A DNA stretch of 64,000 nucleotides from Bin5 sp965232575. GTDB lineage: Bacteria > Chloroflexota > Anaerolineae > Caldilineales > Caldilineaceae. Of this stretch, positions 25,008 through 33,432 are shown one piece after another; the first letter of the stretch is position 1, and every line of letters begins with the position of its first letter. The notes below the pieces were generated by a model that saw nothing but the letters and a program-made list of their open reading frames with translations, was not told where the DNA came from and searched no databases. Location: NCBI GenBank assembly GCA_965232575.1, contig CBDDPZ010000008.1:1054001-1118000 (forward strand), given 5' to 3'. The position numbers and the translations under genes are program-made.

Positions 25008-25272
25008 GAAACTGTCTCCTTTGAGTCAAATGGATCCGCTAGATGATGTCTGAACTGTTGCCCGCCCGTTGTCAGGCGGCTGAAAAGCCGGAGTCAGCAG
25101 TCAGGGGAACTGCGTGCCTGGGGAGTGACAGGTTTCCGGTTATTGGCCTGGACAATCAATAATGATAACGTCAAGTCTAGGCAATGGTATCGCAAAGATC
25201 GCCAAATTTCAACTAGGGAACAGCGCGATTCTGCACATAGGCTACCGTTAGGCATTCCTGCGCGCCTATCGG

Positions 25273-25278
25273 TATAAT
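25273..25278 (+). promoter_or_regulatory. Possible -10 box in divergent gap 25008-25367
   Basis: A perfect TATAAT stands about 90 bases before the methyltransferase-fusion start, but only a poor -35 (TTAGGC, 19-base spacing) accompanies it. The rest of the 360-bp divergent gap between the BMP gene and this gene holds no recognisable gene, RNA or palindrome. Confidence 0.3.
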
Positions 25279-25367
25279 TTTGAAGAAGACTGTGGCAACT
25301 TGCCGGTGAACCGCGATGGACTACCGGCTCCATGGCCACCGAATACTTAACCAGAGGTCCAATTTTC

Positions 25368-26576
25368 ATGACGGAATATCAGATTACATACTGGCGGGAA
25401 TTCCCGTCAATGGTGGTGGCCCGCGAGGGTCGCCGCAACCGGCACAAGGCCCAGTTGCCGGCCCGTTTTCAGGTCGCGATCGACGAAGCCGCCATGCGCG
25501 CCGGCGCAACCGGCACCGACGAATACCTGGACGGCTGGCTGCGTTCAGACTGGCAGGAGCAGGAGGGGAATCCCGAGGAGGTGGCCCAGGCCGTCGCCGC
25601 TCGGCTTGAAGCCGACTATCCCCCGCAACGGATACGGAAACTACTGTCGGCGATAACACCCGACTCCTCTTCCGGCGGATGGCTGACACCGCGCCCCCAC
25701 CCGGTGGTCGAGCGGCTGAACCGGCACGGCGGCCCCCTGCTGGGTGACGGGGCCATGGCCACGATGTTGCAGGACGCCGGCCTCACCGGCGGCGGCGCGC
25801 CTGAGCTGTGGAATGTGGACAACCCGGAGGCGGTGAAGGCGGTCTATCGCGGCTACGTCGAGGCCGGATCCCACATCATTTCGACCAACACCTTCGGCGG
25901 CACGACCGCCCGGCTCAAGATGCACGACCTGCAGGACAGGCTGGAGGAACTGAACGCGGCCGGCGTGCAGTTGGCGCGCAAAGTCGCCGACGAAGCTGGC
26001 GATGTGCTGGTGGCCGCCTCCGTCGGTCCGACCGGCGAGCTGCTGGATCCTCTCGGCGTGATGACGATAGATGAAGCGACGGATCTCTTCGCCGAACAGG
26101 TGGTGGTCATGGCCGAGGCCGGCGCCGACTTCATCCTCACCGAAACGATGAGTGATCTGCAGGAAGTGGAGGCCGCTGTACGCGCCGTTGAACAGGCGAC
26201 GGACCTGCCCGTCGTCTCCATGCTCACATTCGATACCAACCTGCACACGATGATGGGCGTCAGTCCCAAGCAGGCGGTGGAAACGCTGGCCGGCTGGGGC
26301 GTACAGGTAATCGGCGCCAACTGCGGCAACGGCCCGGACGAGATCCAGACTGTGATGACCGAGATGGTTGCGCACCGTCCCCCAGGCGTCGTGCTGTATG
26401 CCCAGAGCAACGCGGGGCTGCCGGTCCTGCAGGGAGACGATGTTATCTATGACGGCACGCCGGAAGTGATGGCCGACTATGCCCGCCAGATGCAGGCTCT
26501 CGGCGTCGACGTGATCGCCGGCTGCTGCGGCACAACCCCGACCCATCTGCGGGCGATGCGCGAGGCGCTGGAGTAG
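25368..26576 (+). CDS. Virulence-factor domain fused to homocysteine S-methyltransferase
   Basis: About 402 residues in two parts. Residues 1-60 (YQITYWREFP, GRRNRHKAQLPARFQVAID, AAMRAGATGTDEYLDGW) match the small domain named Virulence factor in Pfam (as I recall, PF13769). Residues about 110-400 are a homocysteine S-methyltransferase barrel: LLGDGAMATML, GSHIISTNTFGG, VGPTGELLDPLG, and the zinc-binding Cys ligands in GANCGNGP and AGCCGTTP. These enzymes move a methyl group to homocysteine or to a corrinoid carrier. ATG 25368 is preferred over 25332 because it starts exactly at the domain and has AGAGG before it. DUF1638 follows, a combination known from corrinoid/tetrahydrofolate demethylation clusters. 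Confidence 0.85.
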   Translation: MTEYQITYWREFPSMVVAREGRRNRHKAQLPARFQVAIDEAAMRAGATGTDEYLDGWLRSDWQEQEGNPEEVAQAVAARLEADYPPQRIRKLLSAITPDSSSGGWLTPRPHPVVERLNRHGGPLLGDGAMATMLQDAGLTGGGAPELWNVDNPEAVKAVYRGYVEAGSHIISTNTFGGTTARLKMHDLQDRLEELNAAGVQLARKVADEAGDVLVAASVGPTGELLDPLGVMTIDEATDLFAEQVVVMAEAGADFILTETMSDLQEVEAAVRAVEQATDLPVVSMLTFDTNLHTMMGVSPKQAVETLAGWGVQVIGANCGNGPDEIQTVMTEMVAHRPPGVVLYAQSNAGLPVLQGDDVIYDGTPEVMADYARQMQALGVDVIAGCCGTTPTHLRAMREALE

Positions 26577-26706
26577 GAGAGGGGTGAGCCAGCCGCGCAT
26601 CATCTTACCGGCAGATGGTAGAGATATGTCACGCTGGCTCATTCGATTGCCGAGGACCTGTAGGGAAGTGCATCGCGGACTGGTGGGCAAGATACGTATA
26701 GTAACC

Positions 26707-26735
26707 TTGACACCGAATGCAATTGTAACTACGAT
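26707..26735 (+). promoter_or_regulatory. Sigma70-type promoter upstream of DUF1638 gene
   Basis: TTGACA (26707-26712), a 17-base spacer and TACGAT (26730-26735). The start would lie near 26742, giving a leader of about 160 bases that includes the palindromic repeat at 26770-26865. Most likely drives the DUF1638-phosphatase-PHP-PfkB run. Confidence 0.5.
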
Positions 26736-26769
26736 GTTGTCATTACACGAGGGGCAGCTACTATCTGAA

Positions 26770-26865
26770 ATGTGATTTCCGGGATTCAGGGGATGAACTG
26801 CTGATTAACTGCAACGGCAACTGCCCTCAATCCCCCTAATCCCAACAATCCCCCCAAATCACAGT
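26770..26865. repeat. Dispersed palindromic repeat, copy A
   Basis: The element begins CTGTGATTT-like (here ATGTGATTTCCGGGATTC) and ends AATCCCCCTAATCCC, CCCAAATCACAGT, so its two ends are inverted copies of TGTGATTT and GGGATTNGGGGGATTAA. The core is CTGCAACGGCAACTGCC. Related copies lie at 47342-47406 and 62870-62967. All are intergenic. Between it and the preceding stop (26577-26706) nothing is seen. Confidence 0.7.
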
Positions 26866-26904
26866 CCCTTTTCAGGCTCTTTTTGCAAGGTAAAGAGAAC
26901 CAAC

Positions 26905-27498
26905 GTGAAAATCGGAATCATAGCCTGCGGCGCAATCGTGCGGGAATTGGTCGCCATCGCCAACCGGCGGGGCTGGGACTACGAACTGACCGCCGTCCCC
27001 GCCCAGCTCCATAACCGCCCCGAACGCATCGCCCCGGCCGTGGAGAAAAAACTGGACGCATGGGCGGGCCGCTTCGACCGTATTCTCATCGGCTACGGCG
27101 ACTGCGGCACGATCGGCGCTCTCGATGCCCTGCTCGCCCGCTATCCCCACGCTGTGCGCATCCCTGGCCCCCATTGCTACGAGTTCTACGGCGGCGCGCT
27201 CTTCGATCAGCAGGCTGAGCGGCAGCCGGGCACATTCTATCTGACCGATTTTCTCGCCCACCACTACGAAGGACTAGTGATCGAATCGCTGGGCCTCGAC
27301 CGCCATCCTGAACTGCGCGACACCTTTTTCGGCAACTACGAGGAGCTGCTCTACCTCCACCAGTTGCCGGCCCAGGACGAGAGCGAACGCGCCCGCGCGG
27401 CCGCGGCGAGATTGGGGCTGGCGTATAAGGAGGTCGATGCCGGCCTGAACGTTCTGGAGGAGCGGTTGGTGGCGTTGCTCGAGAGTGAAGACCGGTGA
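26905..27498 (+). CDS. DUF1638-family protein
   Basis: 197-residue soluble protein starting at GTG 26905. It begins KIGIIACGAIVRELVAI, continues LTAVPAQLHNRPERI, and holds ILIGYGDCGTIGALDALL and IPGPHCYEFYGG, all features of DUF1638. The family has conserved cysteines (ACGA, DCGT, HCYEF) and is found with corrinoid-dependent methyltransferase genes, but its activity is not established. The homocysteine-methyltransferase fusion upstream fits that context. The next gene starts 12 bp downstream. Confidence 0.8.
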   Translation: MKIGIIACGAIVRELVAIANRRGWDYELTAVPAQLHNRPERIAPAVEKKLDAWAGRFDRILIGYGDCGTIGALDALLARYPHAVRIPGPHCYEFYGGALFDQQAERQPGTFYLTDFLAHHYEGLVIESLGLDRHPELRDTFFGNYEELLYLHQLPAQDESERARAAAARLGLAYKEVDAGLNVLEERLVALLESEDR

Positions 27499-27510
27499 CC
27501 ACTGACCACC

Positions 27511-28446
27511 ATGCGCCGAGTCCTCTTTCTGTTTCTTGACGGCGTCGGCCTGGGGTGTGATGACCCGAAGGTCAACCCGCTGGCAGCGGCCGAACTGCCG
27601 ACATTTGCGGAGCTTTTCGACGGTCGTTCCCTTACCGTGTCCAGTGGGCGTTTCAGCCATGGCGACGCACATCTGATCCCGACCGACGCCCACCTGGGTG
27701 TGCCGGGCCGTCCCCAGAGCGCCACCGGCCAGACGGCAATCCTGACCGGCGTCAACGCCCCCGCCTATCTAGGGGAGCATTACGGTCCACGGCCGGACCA
27801 GCGTGTCAGAGACATCCTTGATGAGGCCGGTATCTTTGCCCGGCTCCACGCGGCAGGTCATGCAACCGCCTTCGTCAATGCCTACCCCCAGGGATATTTT
27901 GACGCTGTCAAGCGGGGCAAACGCCTGCTGAGCGCGGTTCCTTACGCGGCGCGGCGCGGTGGTCTCCAGTTGCGGACATGGAGAGAGATGGTAGCGCAGC
28001 AGGCCCTGTCCGCGAACTTCACCGGCCAGGGCTGGCGCACGCAGTTGGGCTATCCCGAAGTACCGCTCTACTCGCCGCAGGAGGCGGGCGCGCAGTTTTG
28101 GCATCTCGCCCAGCCCGTGCGCTTCGCCTTTTTCGAACACTGGCAGACCGACGTCCTGGGCCACTACCGCGATCTGCGCGGAGCCATCGAGGACTTTGAA
28201 CGCATTGACAGTTTTCTGGCCGGGTTGCTGGATGTGATGGACTGGCAGGAGACCCTTCTGATTGTCGCCAGCGATCACGGCAATGTGGAGGACTGCACAA
28301 TCCGCAAGCATACCGAAAACCAGGCCTTGACCGTTCTCGTCGGCGGCCGTGCCGCGGCCTATGCCCAGCGCGTTCACCGGCTGGACAACTTCGCCGATAT
28401 CATTGCCGATTTCCTGGACGAAAAAGACCTTGCCGGTGACCAGTAG
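27511..28446 (+). CDS. Alkaline-phosphatase-superfamily metalloenzyme
   Basis: 311 residues with the metal-ligand pattern of the phosphopentomutase/phosphoglycerate mutase branch of the alkaline phosphatase superfamily: FLDGVGLG at the N-terminus, SATGQTAILTG with the nucleophile region (about residues 70-80), HWQTDVLGHY, and VASDHGNVED near residue 250. It should be a soluble two-metal phosphotransferase or phosphatase, but the natural substrate is unknown. It sits directly after DUF1638 and ahead of a PHP phosphoesterase and a sugar kinase, so a sugar-phosphate or nucleoside-phosphate role is plausible. Confidence 0.8.
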   Translation: MRRVLFLFLDGVGLGCDDPKVNPLAAAELPTFAELFDGRSLTVSSGRFSHGDAHLIPTDAHLGVPGRPQSATGQTAILTGVNAPAYLGEHYGPRPDQRVRDILDEAGIFARLHAAGHATAFVNAYPQGYFDAVKRGKRLLSAVPYAARRGGLQLRTWREMVAQQALSANFTGQGWRTQLGYPEVPLYSPQEAGAQFWHLAQPVRFAFFEHWQTDVLGHYRDLRGAIEDFERIDSFLAGLLDVMDWQETLLIVASDHGNVEDCTIRKHTENQALTVLVGGRAAAYAQRVHRLDNFADIIADFLDEKDLAGDQ

Positions 28447-28559
28447 CCATGCGCCATTCACCAGATACAAACCAGCGGTCAAACAGATCATTCTAAACCC
28501 AACCGCTTGTCCCTTCAACAGGCCTTTGCAAACCGTCACATCAACTGATTGGAGAAACC

Positions 28560-29465
28560 ATGAAACTACTGCCATTCGCCAACCCCGGCCGCTTCTGGAA
28601 AGGAAATCTTCACACCCACTCGACCCGCTCCGACGGGGCGAAGTCACCGCAGGAGGTCTGCAGACTGTATGAACAGGGCGGCTACGATTTTATCGCCCTA
28701 ACCGATCATTTTATGGAACAGTACGACTTTCCGATCACCAACACGCGGCCCTATCGTTCAGCCGGGTTTACGACCATCATCGGTGCCGAACTGCATAGCG
28801 GAGCCATCGAGAACGGCTCCCCCTGGCATATCGTGGCCGCCGGCCTGCCCCTCGATTTCACGCCCACCACCCCGCAGGAAAGCGGCGCCCAACTCGCCGC
28901 CAGGGCCAAGGAAGCTGGCGCCTTTGTCGGCATCGCCCATCCCCACTGGTACACGCTTACCGAAAACGACGTCGCAGCCTTGGGCCCCGCCCACGCGGTC
29001 GAGGTCTACAACGGCATAGCCGACGACGCCAATGACCGGCCCGATAGCTGGCATCTGATGGACATACTACTGGACAAGCGCCAGCGCTATTTCGCCTACG
29101 CAGCCGACGACGCCCATCTCAAAGAGCACCACGACTTTCGCCGCGGCTGGGTGCATGTGAAAGCCGAAGAGCTCTCCCCCGAAGCTCTGCTGACCGCGCT
29201 GAAGGCCGGCGCATTCTATTCCAGCACCGGCCCCGAGATCTATGACATCGATCTTATCCCTGGAAAGCGCTTGACCGTCCACTGCTCGCCCGCTGAACGC
29301 ATCTTCCTGACCGGCGTCGGCAGCGCCGCCCAGCGCGCCTGGGACAACGGTCTCACCAGCGCCGAGTTCGACCTGACCGACTGGAGCAGCCACTACTGCC
29401 GGGTAACCGTACGCGACCGGCAAGGAGGCAGGGCGTGGTCGAATCCAATCTGGCTTGAAGAATGA
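28560..29465 (+). CDS. PHP-domain phosphoesterase
   Basis: 301-residue PHP-fold metal-dependent hydrolase of the CehA/McbA-like type: NLHTHSTRSDG (about residues 16-26) and FIALTDHFM give the N-terminal metal ligands, GAELHSG and IAHPHWY the middle ones, and AADDAH the last. A C-terminal beta-domain (from about residue 230) follows, as is usual in this subgroup. Overlaps the next gene by four bases (ATGA), indicating translational coupling. Confidence 0.87.
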   Translation: MKLLPFANPGRFWKGNLHTHSTRSDGAKSPQEVCRLYEQGGYDFIALTDHFMEQYDFPITNTRPYRSAGFTTIIGAELHSGAIENGSPWHIVAAGLPLDFTPTTPQESGAQLAARAKEAGAFVGIAHPHWYTLTENDVAALGPAHAVEVYNGIADDANDRPDSWHLMDILLDKRQRYFAYAADDAHLKEHHDFRRGWVHVKAEELSPEALLTALKAGAFYSSTGPEIYDIDLIPGKRLTVHCSPAERIFLTGVGSAAQRAWDNGLTSAEFDLTDWSSHYCRVTVRDRQGGRAWSNPIWLEE

Positions 29466-30427
29466 AAGATAATCACCACTCAGCCGGTCCGCCGTTGCAG
29501 GGAAAGGAACGGTCCCCGGTTTTGGTCGTCGATGTGCTCTGTCTGGGCATCGCTTGCTACGATCTGATTTTCTCCGTGGACCGTCACATTGGCCCGGATG
29601 AAAAGATGAAGGCGTCCGAGTTGAACGCATGCGGCGGAGGTCTGGCGGCCAACGCGGCCATGACCGTCGCCCGTCTCGGTTTCTCCGTGGCCTTCGCCGG
29701 CTATCTGGGCCGGGACATGTACGGCGACAAACATCTCGAGGAGCTGAACGCGGCCGGCGTCAACACAGAGTTGGTCGCCCGCAGCGAGTGGCCGACATCC
29801 CTTTCCGCCATTTTCGTCAAGCCGGATGGCGCGCGTGCGCTCGTCAACTACGGCCTCGGCCGGGAAATGCCGGACGAAGTGGAGTTCCATCTGGAAGACT
29901 GCCGCCCGCGTGCGGTTCTGGTGGACGGACATTACCTCGATGCAGCCGAGCCGTTGATCGCCCGTGCCAGGGCCGCCGGCATCCCCACTGTGCTGGATGG
30001 CGATACGCTCCATCCCGGCTCGAAAACGTTGATGGAAATGGTGGAATTTCTGGTGGTGTCGGAGCACTTTGCGCGTCAATTCAGCCGGCAGGACGATGTG
30101 GATGAAGCCCTGACACAACTGAGTCGCTGCGCACCCTCGACAATCATCACCCTCGGCGAGCGGGGACTGTGCTGGCGCAACCGTGCAGACAGCCAATTTG
30201 GCGCCAGCGCGGGCAGCTATCCCGCCTTTGCGATCGCGGCAGAGGACACCACCGGCGCCGGCGATGCCTTTCACGGCGCCTTCGCCGCCGGCCTTTCACG
30301 GGGAATGGCGTGGGAAGAACTGCTGCGTTTCGCTTCAGCGGTAGGCGCGCTCTGCTGTACCAGAAAAGGCGCGCGCCTTGGCATTCCCACCGGTGCCGAA
30401 GTGGCCGCGTTTCTGGACCAGAATTGA
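29462..30427 (+). CDS. PfkB-family carbohydrate kinase
   Basis: 321-residue ribokinase-fold kinase. After a 20-residue N-terminal lead come LCLGIACYDLIF, ACGGGLAANAAM (GG switch region) and DTTGAGDAFHGAFAAG, the PfkB signature 2 with the catalytic Asp. It phosphorylates a sugar or nucleoside with ATP. The start overlaps the PHP gene stop by four bases. Together with the phosphatase-superfamily and PHP enzymes it forms a small sugar/nucleoside-phosphate module next to a BMP-type nucleoside importer. Confidence 0.9.
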   Translation: MKDNHHSAGPPLQGKERSPVLVVDVLCLGIACYDLIFSVDRHIGPDEKMKASELNACGGGLAANAAMTVARLGFSVAFAGYLGRDMYGDKHLEELNAAGVNTELVARSEWPTSLSAIFVKPDGARALVNYGLGREMPDEVEFHLEDCRPRAVLVDGHYLDAAEPLIARARAAGIPTVLDGDTLHPGSKTLMEMVEFLVVSEHFARQFSRQDDVDEALTQLSRCAPSTIITLGERGLCWRNRADSQFGASAGSYPAFAIAAEDTTGAGDAFHGAFAAGLSRGMAWEELLRFASAVGALCCTRKGARLGIPTGAEVAAFLDQN

Positions 30428-30764
30428 ACTGCACCAATAGAAAGTAGCGAATAGGAGACGACCAAAATCAGTTGCTGCCCGTCTGTGTCGCCAAGCCGAA
30501 TGTGTTCAAAACATTTGCGCCAATTTTAGAGCTTATAACTGATTCAGTTTTTTTGTATTGTATGGTAGTATCTGAATGAGGGAATCGCCGACTCCTCTTG
30601 ACGGCGGTGGAAAGGGACGGTTCGACAGCCGTCCATTTTGTTCATATCCCCCTCGCCGGCTGCACTGCAATCAAGGTCGACGGGGACTTGTTCGACGCCT
30701 GTGCGCCGAATATCAGGATTAACGACAGGACAGTCCATTCATTCCGGTTGTCGGAGGACAGAAT
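30428..30764. other. Intergenic region, short stems only
   Basis: This 337-bp gap shows a small inverted repeat GGACGG-TTCGACAG-CCGTCC near 30617 and an ATTCAG/CTGAAT pair around an AT-rich stretch (about 30542-30576), which could be an operator or promoter zone for the PhyH gene at 30765. I recognise no riboswitch, RNA gene or coding remnant. Confidence 0.35.
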
Positions 30765-31631
30765 ATGACGGTAGTGGCCCCTGAGCGGCAGTTCGACGAC
30801 GGCCTTACAGGCGACTTCCCTACGGGTCTGTATGATCCGACAGAGGTTGTCACAGGTGTCGAAGGCTTTGACGCTGTGACCGATGCGCATGTGGCCCAAT
30901 TTCACGAGCAGGGCTTTCTGATTGTTGAAAACGCCTTCACCGCGCAGGAAGTGCAGGTTGCGTTGGACGGGCTGTTTCACCTGTTGTCGGGGGAAGTGGA
31001 GGAGTTCAACGGGGTCCAGTACGAGCGTGCTTCTGCTGGCGTAGCGATTGAAGATCTGCCGCTTGAAGAAAAGCAGGACTATGTACGCAAATTTATGAGC
31101 TTCGTCGACTACGACGAACGCCTGAACGCACTCGCCCATCACCCGCTGCTGCTGGCGCTGGTTGAACGCCTAATCGGCGAAGCGCCGGTTCTGTTCCAAA
31201 GCATGGCGCTGCTCAAACCGCCCCGTCTGGGCCGGGACAAGCCCTGGCATCAGGATCACGCCTATTTTCAGCTCGAACTTGACGCAAAGGTCGTGGGCTG
31301 CTGGATTGCCCTGGACGAGGCCACGGTCGAGAACGGCTGCATGATCATTGCGCCCGGCAGCCATCTGAAAGGACCGGTCGTACACTTCAGACGGCGGGAC
31401 TGGCAGATCTGTGACACCGACGTCGACACCACCGGGTCAGTGGCCGTACCCCTGAAACCGGGCGGTCTCTTGATCTTTCAGAGCCTGCTCCACCACGGCA
31501 CACCACCCAACACTACCGGGTCGCGTCGCCGTGCCCTTCAGTTCCATTACCGGCCGCAAAGCGCGCCCCTCACCAGCCAGGAAGAGCGATTGGCGATTTT
31601 TGGCGGCGAAGGGTTGGGGGCAGAATGTTGA
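30765..31631 (+). CDS. Phytanoyl-CoA dioxygenase (PhyH)-family oxygenase
   Basis: 288-residue Fe(II)/2-oxoglutarate oxygenase. The iron-binding HxD lies in KPWHQDHAYF (about residues 158-162), VENGCMIIAPGSHLKGP is the family turn, and LLHHGTPPNTTGSRRRAL holds the distal His and the 2-oxoglutarate Arg. QDYVRKFMSFVDYDE is in the N-terminal helical cap. TCGGAGGACAG precedes the ATG. Substrate unknown. The 3' end lies only 9 bp from the convergent selenocysteine tRNA gene. Confidence 0.9.
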   Translation: MTVVAPERQFDDGLTGDFPTGLYDPTEVVTGVEGFDAVTDAHVAQFHEQGFLIVENAFTAQEVQVALDGLFHLLSGEVEEFNGVQYERASAGVAIEDLPLEEKQDYVRKFMSFVDYDERLNALAHHPLLLALVERLIGEAPVLFQSMALLKPPRLGRDKPWHQDHAYFQLELDAKVVGCWIALDEATVENGCMIIAPGSHLKGPVVHFRRRDWQICDTDVDTTGSVAVPLKPGGLLIFQSLLHHGTPPNTTGSRRRALQFHYRPQSAPLTSQEERLAIFGGEGLGAEC

Positions 31632-31640
31632 GGTAAGGCG

Positions 31641-31739
<99 letters not shown>

Positions 31740-31746
31740 GCTGGCT

Positions 31747-31775
31747 ATTGTATCGGCAGAACCGGGCGCGGTCAA
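31747..31775 (-). promoter_or_regulatory. Sigma70 promoter of the tRNA-Sec gene
   Basis: On the minus strand TTGACC (31775-31770), a 17-base spacer and TACAAT (31752-31747). The predicted start, about seven bases on, falls at the mature 5' end of the tRNA (31739), so almost no leader would be made. Between here and the gene at 32009 there is only an AT-rich stretch with a small GCAAGC/GCTTGC pair near 31821-31849. Confidence 0.7.
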
Positions 31776-32008
31776 ATGAAACGGCTGCGTTCAATACGAA
31801 AGTCCCATACGCTGGGCATGCAAGCCTGTTCTCCCCGAATCAGCTTGCCAAAAAATAAAATTTTAATCCAGAACTTTTTCTGTGCTCCGGTCACACCATC
31901 CAACCCGTAAGTGTGGCGTGACAGTGGACTGACTTTTGCGACTTTATGGTCGCTCAATCCTACCTTTAGTAAAACATCTAACGCAGTAAGAGGTCTGGAT
32001 AGAATCGT

Positions 32009-33304
32009 ATGCACTTGGCTTGCCCCGATTGCGGAGCTCCGGTTGAAGTTACCCCGTCGTTCGCGAACTGCCCCGCCTGTGACGCTAATGTAGCCTCACA
32101 CTATACGCCCGCGGAAATGACTCGCACCATCTATCACCGCGCCCTCGAACATTACTCAATGGGGAATGAAGTGGCCGCGCTGGAAGGAATCGATCAGGGC
32201 ATCTCCTTGTTGGAGGCGCCCGAACTCCATCTGCTGGCGGCTCTCATTTATCGCAAACGCGGTGAATTCAAGGAGATGCGGGAGCACGTGGCCGCCATCC
32301 CCGCCGATGACATCCTGCGCAGCGAAGGCGAATGGCTGCTGCGTTCCCACCAGGAGCAACTCCAATTGGGACGGCAGGAAGAGGCCCGCAGACGGGGCCG
32401 CGCCAAAGGCACGCAACTCGCGGTGGGCAAAGCAAGTCGGCAGTTCAGCACCGCATACTACCCGGCCCCGCTGGACAAGAAACAGGTGGCAAAACAAGGC
32501 GTCCCCAAAGTGCGGCGCAATCGTCTTCCTTGGGCAATTCCTATCGCCGCCGTGCTGCTGGCTGTCATCTTCTTCTCGCGAGGCCAGAGCGATACGCTTC
32601 TCACCGCACTGCGGCAACTGCGTACCATCCCGGGCGAACTGAACGCGGTCTACTCCTCCTTCACCAGAAACGAACCGGCTCCCGCGACCAGCGTAGACGA
32701 GACCGATACCGGCTCACAGATCAGCACTGCCTCCACAATAAGCACGCCGACGCCCGAGACTTCGTCTGTCGCGCTCCCGACTTCCACAACGGCGCCGACG
32801 CCGGAACCGACTCAACCGCCCCCGACTCCCACTGCGGCAACCAGCACCTCCCCTGACGTGAAGGCGACCATTATCGCCGCGGCGCGCGTGCAATCTTTCG
32901 ATCTGGCCACCTTCCTGAATGAACTGGAACGTCCAGAACTGGCCGCCCTCGGGATACAGGCTACGTGGGCCTCGGGAGCGCCCCCCGGCGAACTGATTCT
33001 GGAGGGAACTGTGACGTACACCGCTGTTCAACTCGAACTGCTGGAGTTGGCGGCCGGGATTGAGGGGGTTACTTCGATCGACCACAGCGGGCTGGAAGTG
33101 GACCTGCCCGAAACTTACATTGTCCGGGTAGGCGAAAACCTGCGCCACATTGCGCTTCGGTTATACGGAGATATGGATCGCTGGACAGAAATCTACGAAG
33201 CCAACCAGGATCTGGTCGGCGAAGATCCCAATAACCTTTGGGTTGGCCTTTCACTGACCATTCCGCAGGAGGAACAGCCCCAAGAGGATCAGAGCCAGCC
33301 ATGA
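32009..33304 (+). CDS. Zinc-ribbon, membrane-anchored BON/LysM protein
   Basis: 431 residues with a mosaic layout. Residues 4-26 hold two CPxC pairs (CPDCGAPVE and CPACDANV), a zinc ribbon. Residues about 35-120 are helical and TPR-like. One membrane helix (PWAIPIAAVLLAVIFF) lies near 170-190. A long Thr/Pro/Ser-rich linker (about 230-285) comes next, then a BON-like alpha/beta domain (LILEGTVTYTAVQLELLEL, GVTSIDHSGLEV) and a LysM repeat (YIVRVGENLRHIALRLYGD, then IYEANQDLV and VGLSLTIP) at the end. The cytoplasmic ribbon and outside LysM suggest an envelope-linked sensor or scaffold. No close family recognised. Confidence 0.78.
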   Translation: MHLACPDCGAPVEVTPSFANCPACDANVASHYTPAEMTRTIYHRALEHYSMGNEVAALEGIDQGISLLEAPELHLLAALIYRKRGEFKEMREHVAAIPADDILRSEGEWLLRSHQEQLQLGRQEEARRRGRAKGTQLAVGKASRQFSTAYYPAPLDKKQVAKQGVPKVRRNRLPWAIPIAAVLLAVIFFSRGQSDTLLTALRQLRTIPGELNAVYSSFTRNEPAPATSVDETDTGSQISTASTISTPTPETSSVALPTSTTAPTPEPTQPPPTPTAATSTSPDVKATIIAAARVQSFDLATFLNELERPELAALGIQATWASGAPPGELILEGTVTYTAVQLELLELAAGIEGVTSIDHSGLEVDLPETYIVRVGENLRHIALRLYGDMDRWTEIYEANQDLVGEDPNNLWVGLSLTIPQEEQPQEDQSQP

Positions 33305-33432
33305 GTTGTGATCCCTCAAGACCGCGGCTCCCCGCGCCGGCCGTGAGGGTAACCTGGTCCCATAACCTGGCTGCCCCCCACCGCGCCGCGGCCGCGCCGC
33401 TATCGGCAACTCCGTAGGCGGCGAAAGAACGT

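Noticed and set aside
28349..28672. Alternative plus-strand frame across the phosphatase/PHP junction
   Set aside because: It overlaps two well-supported genes in other frames and has no family resemblance.
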